Positions 1-6,532 of a DNA stretch of 34,515 bases are shown in pieces. Numbering within the stretch: the stretch's first letter is position 1; the number at the start of each line of letters is the position of its first letter. The position numbers and the translations under genes were made by a program. Source of the stretch: Lachnospiraceae bacterium V9D3004 (GTDB lineage Bacteria > Bacillota > Clostridia > Lachnospirales > Lachnospiraceae). The notes beneath the pieces were generated by a model. It did not search any database and was not told where the DNA came from. It was given only the letters and a program-made list of their open reading frames with translations. Where the stretch lies: assembly GCA_000621985.1 (NCBI GenBank), contig KK211381.1:1-34515 (forward strand). The letters are read 5' to 3'.

Positions 1-230
1 GTTAACTGGTGATATAACGTGAATCCGAGGCAGCCAGCCTCGTAACCGCATATGAACAGAGCATCGTCTCCGTAGTGGAAACGCATGGCCTCGATGTAGT
101 TGATGACTTTGCTGTAATGGCCGTCAACCTTCTGGGGATACTCAGCTTGTTCTTTCTCGTTTGTATAACAACAGAGAGAAAAAGTTTCTTTGTGTACATC
201 CATTCCTACGTAAACTGTGCTATAATTCAT
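1..230 (-). CDS. IS110-family transposase, N-terminal part (runs off left edge)
   Basis: The reverse strand reads from ATG at 230 without a stop to the window edge, giving about 76 residues. The start MNYSTVYVGMDVHKETF and the later GYEAGCLGFTLYHQL match the RuvC-like DEDD N-terminal domain of IS110 transposases, where the Asp of VGMDVHKE (D11) is the first catalytic acid and the Glu of YEAG is the second. A good ribosome binding site (GGAGGT) lies about 7 bases upstream. IS110 enzymes move an element without classical inverted repeats and, in characterised members, are guided by a bridge RNA. The C-terminal Tnp_20 domain is outside the window, so intactness cannot be judged. The family call is confident; the subgroup is not determined. 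Confidence 0.88.
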   Translation of the reverse strand, partial: MNYSTVYVGMDVHKETFSLCCYTNEKEQAEYPQKVDGHYSKVINYIEAMRFHYGDDALFICGYEAGCLGFTLYHQL

Positions 231-352
231 TTGATGACCTCCATTTGTATGCGGTAATCCCTGTTACCATTGTTTTGATCGACTTATAGTATACAGGTAA
301 ATCCACGAAACTACAAATCGGAGGTCATTACATATTGTCTAATAAATCTGTT
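231..352 (-). ncRNA. Candidate IS110 left-end noncoding region (possible bridge RNA)
   Basis: This stretch lies between the transposase start and the ribosome binding site of the next gene and has no coding potential. IS110-group elements are known to encode their bridge RNA in the noncoding end 5' of the transposase. The only structure visible here is a small hairpin, GGTAA-N6-TTACC at about 252-267. The element boundary cannot be fixed from one end, and the space is short for a full bridge RNA, so this is a positional suggestion only. Confidence 0.2.
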
Positions 353-367
353 AAAGGAGGCTTCATA

Positions 368-1201
368 TTGAAGATTGTTTTCTGGAGCCATGTCAGAGGC
401 CAGTGCGGTACAACTCTTCACATGGCAAGCGTAGCAGTGGCGCAGGCACTGTATTCCGATTCAAAGATCGTTATGATGGAGAATCATGACCATCTGATCA
501 ATATAGAGACATGTCTTGTTAATAAACCGAGGGATGAATTCCTTCACGAAACCGGCAGATATAATTCATACGGGCTTGAGAATCTGATGGAACAGTTCAA
601 AACGGTGGAAACCGAAAACGAAGAACATCTGATAAGAAAATGTGCAATGTCATTTATTCACGACAGACTGTTTTATCTGCCTCACGGATATTTGAAAAAC
701 AGGGATCTTCTGGATTATGAATTCAGCAGAAACATGGTAAGTTTATTTTCGGGACTTGAGAAGTATTTTGATACGGTTTTTATCGATACTTTTGCAACCG
801 GTTATATCTCAACAAAATCAATTGTTGACAGCGCGGATCTTGTAGTTGTTAATCTTAATCAGAATCAGACGGTGATAGATCATTTTTTCAATAATTTTTC
901 CATGCTTAGAAATAAAGCGATATTCATTCTCGGAAGCTATAATCCCGGGAGGATCAATAATATAAAAAGCATCAGAAGAAAATATCAGATACCCGAAGAA
1001 AGAATATATGCGGTTCCTTTTTGTCTTGAAGCGGCAGAAGCGGAGACAAGCGGTGGGATCGTGAATTATATCGCAAGAAATTATATGGAACCGTCTCTTG
1101 ATAACAGGGATTATATTAATTCAATAAAAAAAATATCGGCCGCAGTCAGTGACTGCAGCCGTAGTATTAATTATATCAATCGTTTTCAGTCTGTTCAGTG
1201 A
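368..1201 (+). CDS. ParA/MinD-like P-loop protein lacking the Walker A lysine
   Basis: A 277-residue protein beginning MKIVFWSHVRGQCGTTLHMA. The open frame extends upstream, but the TTG at 368 is preceded at ideal spacing by AAAGGAGG (353-360), so I choose it. The first strand followed by HVRGQCGTT resembles the deviant Walker A loop of the ParA/MinD/TadZ group (GGVGKTT), but the usual lysine is absent. SADLVVVNLNQNQTVID and IFILGSYNPGR resemble the later strands of that fold. Such proteins act in positioning or assembly at the membrane or nucleoid; here no partner is adjacent. The last 26 bases overlap the end of the convergent CBS-domain gene, and the opposing gene's terminator sits inside this coding region. 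The specific role is unknown. Confidence 0.65.
   Translation: MKIVFWSHVRGQCGTTLHMASVAVAQALYSDSKIVMMENHDHLINIETCLVNKPRDEFLHETGRYNSYGLENLMEQFKTVETENEEHLIRKCAMSFIHDRLFYLPHGYLKNRDLLDYEFSRNMVSLFSGLEKYFDTVFIDTFATGYISTKSIVDSADLVVVNLNQNQTVIDHFFNNFSMLRNKAIFILGSYNPGRINNIKSIRRKYQIPEERIYAVPFCLEAAEAETSGGIVNYIARNYMEPSLDNRDYINSIKKISAAVSDCSRSINYINRFQSVQ
1126..1160 (-). terminator. Rho-independent terminator of the minus-strand CorC-like gene
   Basis: A GCAGTCA-G-TGACTGC hairpin (1142-1156), extended by GGC/GCC, is followed on the minus strand by a run of eight T (A run 1126-1133 on plus). It lies 16 bases beyond the minus-strand stop at 1176 and inside the 3' coding end of the opposing gene. Confidence 0.75.
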
Positions 1202-2504
1202 TCTCGGGTTTTTTGAGCTTGATATGAATCTTGTCAATACTTCTGTTATCTACTTCAAGAACAGTATAATATGCCTGATCATCCTCGGCTTTTTCACCTT
1301 CATTCGGAAAGTCCGACAAAAGATTAATAACGTGACCGCCTATTGAATCGTAGTCATTCGATTCGAGGTTAAGACCGGTTTCGTCATTAATGTCGTTGAG
1401 ATTGGTAAGACCGGCAACAACATATTCGTCATCGGATATTTTCTTGATGGAATCTTCTTCTTCGACATCATATTCGTCACGGATCTCGCCGACGATCTCT
1501 TCGATCAGATCCTCAAGGGTTATTATACCGGAAAATGCACCGTATTCATCAAGAACGATCGCCATTGAGATATAATCGTTACGCATCTCAACAAACAATT
1601 CGGAAGTTTTTTTGTATTCATAAGTTATGTATGGTTCTCTTGTAAGATCTCTCACATTGAAAGCTTCGGGAGAACCGTGAAAGAAGAATACATCTTTCAG
1701 ATTAATGGTTCCGATAATATTATCAGCACGTTCGCTGTATACGGGCATTCTTGAAAACTTATGCTGACTGAAGGTTTCAAGCATTTCTTTATAATTGCTG
1801 TCAACGGAGATGACTTCAACGTCCATTCTGGGGATCATAACGTCTTTTACCTGTGAATCTCCGAATTCCACCACGTTGGTGATCATTTCATGTTCTTCGG
1901 TTTCAATAACGCCTTCCTCATGGCTGACATCAAATATGGTCATAAGATCATCTTCAGTCATCTGGGAGGTTTTTATTGACAGATCGATCCGGAATATCGA
2001 TAAGATACCTTTCGATATTGCATTAACAATGAATACAATGGGAGTAAGTAATTGCGTAATTATGTATATGGGACCCGAAAATGCCAGTGACAGCTTCTCC
2101 GAATAAACATTAGCAAAGGATTTTGGTGTGATCTCGCCGAATATAAGCACAAGTATTGTTAATATTCCTGTAGCAATACCCGCAGCAAGGCTTGTGTTAT
2201 GTTCAAGCCCCATATATTCCGAGCAGATATGATATGCAAATGACGTGGATATTGATGATGCGGACAGATTGACCACGTTGTTGCATATAAGGATAGCACT
2301 CAGCATCTTGGTAGGATTCTCAAGAAGTTTGCTGACTTTTTTTGCGCGTTTATTACCATCTTCCACAAGACCGCGGATCTTTATCCGGCTAACGGTTGTT
2401 AGCGCAGTCTCTGCAGAAGAGAAGAAGGCTGACAGAATCAATAAAACAACAATAATAATAATAGTCGCGGCGTCGCTGGGATCCAAAGTATAATCACTCT
2501 CCAT
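1176..2504 (-). CDS. CorC/HlyC-type membrane protein: DUF21, CBS pair, CorC_HlyC
   Basis: A 442-residue integral membrane protein of the hemolysin C/CorC (CNNM-like) family, associated in other bacteria with magnesium or cobalt export. Residues about 10-190 form a DUF21 domain with hydrophobic spans and the typical FFSSAETAL motif. Residues about 215-345 form the paired CBS region (VMIPRMDVEVISVD, then SMAIVLDEYGAFSGIITLEDLIEEI). The C-terminal 85 residues form the CorC_HlyC module. Length fits the family. The annotated ATG at 2504 has a poor ribosome binding site. A GGAGAG overlapping that ATG could instead serve a TTG at 2486 (MDPSDAAT), so the start is uncertain by six residues. It is terminated by the hairpin at 1126-1160 and convergent with the ParA-like gene. 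Confidence 0.9.
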   Translation of the reverse strand: MESDYTLDPSDAATIIIIVVLLILSAFFSSAETALTTVSRIKIRGLVEDGNKRAKKVSKLLENPTKMLSAILICNNVVNLSASSISTSFAYHICSEYMGLEHNTSLAAGIATGILTILVLIFGEITPKSFANVYSEKLSLAFSGPIYIITQLLTPIVFIVNAISKGILSIFRIDLSIKTSQMTEDDLMTIFDVSHEEGVIETEEHEMITNVVEFGDSQVKDVMIPRMDVEVISVDSNYKEMLETFSQHKFSRMPVYSERADNIIGTINLKDVFFFHGSPEAFNVRDLTREPYITYEYKKTSELFVEMRNDYISMAIVLDEYGAFSGIITLEDLIEEIVGEIRDEYDVEEEDSIKKISDDEYVVAGLTNLNDINDETGLNLESNDYDSIGGHVINLLSDFPNEGEKAEDDQAYYTVLEVDNRSIDKIHIKLKKPEITEQTEND

Positions 2505-2538
2505 TTTCTATATATTTTTCTTTTTTGTGTTTTGTTAT

Positions 2539-2630
2539 GTGCGTGATTGCGGTATAAGTTTTTCGGCTTTTCAAAACTCGCAGCGCTCAGACAGTTGAAA
2601 AGCCTGTAAACCCATACCACGACCACGCAC
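2539..2630. repeat. Imperfect palindromic intergenic element, related to 9682-9725
   Basis: Nested inverted arms pair in order: GTGCGTG (2539-2545) with CACGCAC (2624-2630), GGTAT (2551-2555) with ATACC (2614-2618), and GGCTTTTCAA (2565-2574) with TTGAAAAGCC (2595-2604), leaving a 20-base loop. The segment 2551-2594 recurs inverted at 9682-9725 with 41 of 44 bases identical. It is probably a dispersed palindromic repeat (REP or MITE-like). It lies between two minus-strand genes and could also affect transcript ends. Confidence 0.65.
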
Positions 2631-2717
2631 AATATTTATACCATAAACAAATAATATATTCAATGTTTCGTTCAGGCAGATGCGTGAGGCTGTGGTGTGA
2701 GTTATAAGTTTTTTGTA

Positions 2718-4328
2718 CTAGGCGAGCGCCTGACGCTTGCGGGCCATTTCATCGCTGTCAAGGTATTCGTCGTAGGATGATACCTTGTCGATAACTCCGT
2801 TAGGAGTGATCTCTATAATACGGTTTGCTATTGTCTGTATGAACTGATGATCCTGTGATGTGAAGAGTATGACTCCCGGGAATTTGATAAGTCCGTTGTT
2901 AAGGGCAGTGATACTTTCCATATCAAGGTGGTTAGTCGGTTCGTCAAGGATGAGTACGTTGGAGCCAAGCATCATCATTTTTGAGAGCATAACCCTGACG
3001 CGCTCACCTCCGGACAATACATTGACTTTCTTGATCCCGTCGTCACCGGAGAATAACATTCTTCCGAGGAATCCTCTTACATAAGTCGCATCTTTCTCGG
3101 GAGAGTAGGGCATAAGCCAGTCAACGATCGTTTCTTCACGGTCAAAGTATTCGGTATTGTCTTTTGGAAAATATGAATTGGAGGTTGTAACTCCCCATTT
3201 ATATGTTCCTTCATCAGGCTCCATCTCACCTGACAGAATCTTGTACAACGTTGTTATTGCGAGTGTCTGGTTACCGACAAAAGCGATCTTGTCATCATGT
3301 CCGACGATAAATGAAAGGTTATCAAGGACTTTTACACCATCAATGGTTTTCGACAGATTCTCAACGGTAAGCACTTCATTTCCGATCTCTCTGTTGGGCT
3401 TGAAGTCGATATACGGATACTTCCTGCTTGAAGGACGTATATCGTCAAGCTCGATCTTTTCAAGGGCACGCTTTCTTGAAGTTGCCTGTTTGGACTTTGA
3501 AGCGTTGGCAGAGAAACGCTGTATAAATTCCTGCAGCTCCTTGATCTTTTCTTCTTTTTTCTTATTGGCTTCTTTCATCTGCTTGATCATAAGCTGGCTG
3601 GACTCATACCAGAAGTCGTAGTTGCCGGCATATAACTCAATCTTCGCATAATCTATATCGGCAGTATGCGTACATACTTTATTAAGAAAATAACGGTCAT
3701 GGGATACGACTATAACCGTATTGTCAAAATTGATCAGGAATTCTTCAAGCCATTCAATCGCATCAAGATCAAGGTGGTTGGTGGGCTCGTCGAGAAGAAG
3801 AATATCCGGATTACCGAAAAGAGCCTGAGCAAGAAGAACCTTAACTTTGTATGCACCTTCAAGTTCGCTCATTAATTTATAATGAAGATCAGTCTCTACA
3901 CCAAGTCCGTTAAGAAGAGTGGCAGCATCGGATTCTGCCTCCCATCCGTTCATGGTTGCGAATTCGGCTTCGAGCTCACTTGCCCTTATTCCGTCTTCGT
4001 CAGAAAAATCTTCTTTTGCATATATGGCATCTTTCTCTTTCATGATATCGTAGAGACGTCTGTTACCCATGATAACGGTGTCAAGAACAGGATATTCATC
4101 ATATTTGAAATGATCCTGCTCAAGAACCGAGAGACGTTCTCCGGGAGTTACGATTATCTCTCCCTTATTCGGTTCAAGTTCACCGGATAAAACCTTGAGG
4201 AAGGTTGACTTTCCGGCACCGTTGGCACCTATAAGACCATAGCAGTTCCCCTCGGTGAACTTAATATTTACATCCTCGAAGAGAGGCTTCTTTCCAAAAC
4301 GTATTGTTACATTACTTGCCTGAATCAT
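2718..4328 (-). CDS. ABC-F family ATPase (YkpA/YbiT-like)
   Basis: A 536-residue soluble protein with two ABC domains and no membrane span, as in ABC-F proteins that act on the ribosome. Domain 1 has an intact Walker A (GANGAGKST), a degenerate signature (SELEGAYKVKV, typical of the YbiT/YkpA branch) and Walker B LLLDEPTNHLD. The Lys-rich linker (MKEANKKKEEKIKELQEF) follows. Domain 2 keeps signature LSGGERVRV and Walker B LILDEPTNHLD, but its Walker A reads GNQTLAITT, with Ile358 where the family usually has Lys. AAAGGA lies 9 bases before the ATG. It probably has its own promoter (4370-4397). Function in translation is family knowledge; impaired nucleotide binding at site 2 is inference. Confidence 0.9.
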   Translation of the reverse strand: MIQASNVTIRFGKKPLFEDVNIKFTEGNCYGLIGANGAGKSTFLKVLSGELEPNKGEIIVTPGERLSVLEQDHFKYDEYPVLDTVIMGNRRLYDIMKEKDAIYAKEDFSDEDGIRASELEAEFATMNGWEAESDAATLLNGLGVETDLHYKLMSELEGAYKVKVLLAQALFGNPDILLLDEPTNHLDLDAIEWLEEFLINFDNTVIVVSHDRYFLNKVCTHTADIDYAKIELYAGNYDFWYESSQLMIKQMKEANKKKEEKIKELQEFIQRFSANASKSKQATSRKRALEKIELDDIRPSSRKYPYIDFKPNREIGNEVLTVENLSKTIDGVKVLDNLSFIVGHDDKIAFVGNQTLAITTLYKILSGEMEPDEGTYKWGVTTSNSYFPKDNTEYFDREETIVDWLMPYSPEKDATYVRGFLGRMLFSGDDGIKKVNVLSGGERVRVMLSKMMMLGSNVLILDEPTNHLDMESITALNNGLIKFPGVILFTSQDHQFIQTIANRIIEITPNGVIDKVSSYDEYLDSDEMARKRQALA

Positions 4329-4369
4329 TAAAACTTATCCTTTCTGTTATAAAAGTGTATACAGAGAAC

Positions 4370-4397
4370 ATTTTACATAAAAACCAAAAAATTGCAA
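4370..4397 (-). promoter_or_regulatory. Promoter for the ABC-F gene
   Basis: On the minus strand TTGCAA (4397-4392) and TAAAAT (4375-4370) are separated by 16 bases, with the ATG about 40 bases downstream at 4328. Consistent with sigma-A; not tested. Confidence 0.45.
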
Positions 4398-4439
4398 GCT
4401 ATTTTACAAAATTCACATGTTCCCCTGTTACAGAGACGT

Positions 4440-6251
4440 CTATACCCTTGCGAATACCACAACAGATTCCGGTTGTATCACAAAGCCGCATGGTTTTTCG
4501 ATAGAAGACCACATAACGGGTTTCCATACACAGTTGTCATTAAGCTTCGGAAGTTCAAAATTGTAAGCGGATTCCTGCATGTTGACAGCAACATATAATC
4601 CCTTATCAGATATAAGGAAACCGCCGGAACGGTTGTAACTTTTCGGTTCAATGGACCACGGTTCGCTGCCGTGATAGGAAATATTCGGAATTCCTCCGGT
4701 ATTGCCGGCAAGTCTGTCGGAATATCTTCTTGTGTCGCCGGTTATATAATTCTTACGGAATTCGATAAGTTTTTTGACATAGTCGGAGAGAGAGTCTTCC
4801 TTACCGGCATCTTTCCAATTGAGCCAGGAGATCTCGTTATCCTGACAATATGCATTGTTGTTTCCGTTTTGTGTGTTGCCTAGTTCGTCTCCGGCAAGAA
4901 GCATTGGGATGCCGGATGACAGCATTAAAAGCATCAGTTCATTTCTTATATGGCGTGAACGCTTTTCGATTATTTTTTTGCGTCTTGTCTTTCCTTCAAC
5001 ACCACAGTTAATACTACAATTGTAGTCTGTTCCATCATAATTATTCTCATCATTTGCCTCATTATGCTTCATATTATATGAAACGGAATCGGCGAGAGTA
5101 AAGCCGTTCACGGTGGCAACATAATTGATGGTTTCGACATCGTGGCTCTTATAGCCGTCCTTTACAAGCTGCTCGATCAGTTCCCATACGTTGTTGATAT
5201 CACCGCGGATGAACTGACGTATCTTGAACATGAATCCGTCGTTACTGTTTGCAAAATGACAACCGGAAGCGGCTATCATGCCGGCAGGGAGATTCTGATG
5301 AAATACCTGTGTATTATCCCAGTAATTACCGAGCAGTACGATGTCGGAAAGCACAGGATCATTTTTAACTATATTATTGTCAACGACATCCTGGTTAACA
5401 CGGAAGCCGTCAATATGATAATTGATAACCCAGTTGTGCAGACAGTCACATATGAATGCCGAATTGGCCCATCCCGGGAAATGAATGTCCATGAATACTT
5501 TTATCTTTTCATTATGGAGTTCTTTGACCATGGAAGTGAATTCATACGCCGAATTGTCGGGAGCAGAAGCATATGAAGACTTAGGCGCCATGTAGAATGC
5601 GTTGTCGGTATAACCCCAGTAATTGAGTTTTATTTTACTTTCATATTCTATATAATCGGGAAGTCCGATCGGGTCGGGCTCACTTATATATTCATTATAA
5701 TCATAAGCTGGGAGTAAGAGAATGCAGTTGATCCCCAGAGACTTAAGATACGGGATCTTCTCAATGATCCCCTTAAATGTTCCTTTGTGTTTAATGCCTG
5801 AACTGCGGTGTTTTGAAAAACCGCGGACATGCATCTGATATATAATGAGATCTTTAGTGTCAAATGATGGTCTCTTATCATTCTGAATATCGGATGTAAG
5901 AGTGATGACACCGCGTGTTTCTGTATGATTCTTTCCATAATGGCTTCGCCCCGTGATCTGCGGCGCATAAGGGTCAGTATAAGTATTGCCGTCAAGTTCA
6001 TAGAGATATTCATAACCTGTATCCGGCCAGTTTTTTAATGCTGACTTCTTAATGAGGCAGGAGAATACATCACCTGTCTTGTCAGAGTTATCCATATTTA
6101 CGGAAAGATAAGGTTTTTCAGCTCCTTTTTTATATATGTGGAGAGTGCAATTCTTATTGCGTCCGCCGGCAAACGAGAATTTGATGCTGTCATAAAAATC
6201 CGATATGCCTAACGGATATGGATGTATGGTGTGGTTTTCACTTGTATTCAT
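4440..6251 (-). CDS. GlgX/isoamylase-like GH13 homologue without catalytic residues
   Basis: A 603-residue protein with a CBM48-like N-terminal part and a GH13 barrel clearly related to GlgX/isoamylase debranching enzymes: IYQMHVRGF, SYNMKHNEAN, NCSINCGVEG, LLAGDELGNTQ and NNNAYCQDNEISW. The active-site regions are altered. Region I is DIHFPGW instead of DVVxNH (D255 kept). Region II is GFRVN, so the nucleophile Asp is Asn286. Region III is LLGNYWD where GlgX has LIAEPWD, so the acid/base Glu is Asn309. Region IV is ATVNG instead of AHDG (V381, N382). I choose ATG 6251 because AGGTG lies 7 bases before it and directly abuts the alternative ATG at 6257. It is probably a non-hydrolytic glycan-binding or regulatory protein; that role is inference. 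Confidence 0.85.
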   Translation of the reverse strand: MNTSENHTIHPYPLGISDFYDSIKFSFAGGRNKNCTLHIYKKGAEKPYLSVNMDNSDKTGDVFSCLIKKSALKNWPDTGYEYLYELDGNTYTDPYAPQITGRSHYGKNHTETRGVITLTSDIQNDKRPSFDTKDLIIYQMHVRGFSKHRSSGIKHKGTFKGIIEKIPYLKSLGINCILLLPAYDYNEYISEPDPIGLPDYIEYESKIKLNYWGYTDNAFYMAPKSSYASAPDNSAYEFTSMVKELHNEKIKVFMDIHFPGWANSAFICDCLHNWVINYHIDGFRVNQDVVDNNIVKNDPVLSDIVLLGNYWDNTQVFHQNLPAGMIAASGCHFANSNDGFMFKIRQFIRGDINNVWELIEQLVKDGYKSHDVETINYVATVNGFTLADSVSYNMKHNEANDENNYDGTDYNCSINCGVEGKTRRKKIIEKRSRHIRNELMLLMLSSGIPMLLAGDELGNTQNGNNNAYCQDNEISWLNWKDAGKEDSLSDYVKKLIEFRKNYITGDTRRYSDRLAGNTGGIPNISYHGSEPWSIEPKSYNRSGGFLISDKGLYVAVNMQESAYNFELPKLNDNCVWKPVMWSSIEKPCGFVIQPESVVVFARV

Positions 6252-6275
6252 GTACATTCACCTGTTTATATTATT

Positions 6276-6296
6276 ATTGGTCAAAAATCAACCAAT
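6276..6296. promoter_or_regulatory. Inverted repeat, possible operator of the GlgX-like gene
   Basis: ATTGGT-N9-ACCAAT lies between the minus-strand -10 box (6302-6307) and the start of the GlgX-like gene, a usual place for a repressor site. The binding protein is unknown. Confidence 0.35.
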
Positions 6297-6301
6297 TCTA
6301 T

Positions 6302-6330
6302 AGTATACTATTTTTTTGCCGAATTAACAA
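6302..6330 (-). promoter_or_regulatory. Sigma-A promoter for the GlgX-like gene
   Basis: On the minus strand TTGTTA (6330-6325), 17 bases, then TATACT (6307-6302). The start codon is about 50 bases downstream. It is divergent from the htpG control region. Confidence 0.6.
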
Positions 6331-6344
6331 GTGGCAACTGATTA

Positions 6345-6371
6345 CTAGCACTCGATGCGAATGAGTGCTAA
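6345..6371. promoter_or_regulatory. CIRCE operator (HrcA site) upstream of htpG
   Basis: TAGCACTC (6346-6353), nine bases, GAGTGCTA (6363-6370) is a perfect match to the CIRCE inverted repeat core (TTAGCACTC-N9-GAGTGCTAA, with one outer base differing). It ends 7 bases before the -35 box of the htpG promoter. HrcA repression of htpG under non-stress conditions is the expected consequence. Confidence 0.9.
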
Positions 6372-6378
6372 AAAATCC

Positions 6379-6407
6379 TTGACATTGAACTGTTCAGGGT
6401 TTATCAT
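6379..6407 (+). promoter_or_regulatory. Sigma-A promoter of htpG
   Basis: TTGACA (6379-6384), a 17-base spacer, TATCAT (6402-6407). It predicts a leader of about 120 nt before the htpG ATG. Confidence 0.75.
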
Positions 6408-6433
6408 ATGACTCGAAGGTATGAAAGTCGCTG

Positions 6434-6483
6434 TATGACGTGCGTTGCATGAGCATAGATGTCATTATATGATTTGCGTTGCA
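6434..6483 (+). repeat. Direct repeat in the htpG leader
   Basis: A 16-base unit ending TGCGTTGCA occurs at 6434-6449 and 6468-6483 with two mismatches (TATGACG versus TATGATT before the shared part). It lies in the untranslated leader; function unknown. Confidence 0.5.
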
Positions 6484-6532
6484 CGTACATATAGGAACAG
6501 GAATACACATATATACGAAGGGAGACATTGTA

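Noticed and set aside
2438-2632. 64-codon minus-strand frame over the palindromic repeat
   Set aside because: It overlaps the start of the CorC-like gene and the inverted repeat; low-complexity Val/Leu ends and no start signal.
5142-5576. 144-codon plus-strand frame inside the GlgX-like gene
   Set aside because: It is antisense to a well-supported gene and has no homology or ribosome binding site.
6255-6257. Upstream ATG at 6257 as the start of the GlgX-like gene
   Set aside because: The ribosome binding site directly abuts it; the ATG at 6251 has proper spacing.
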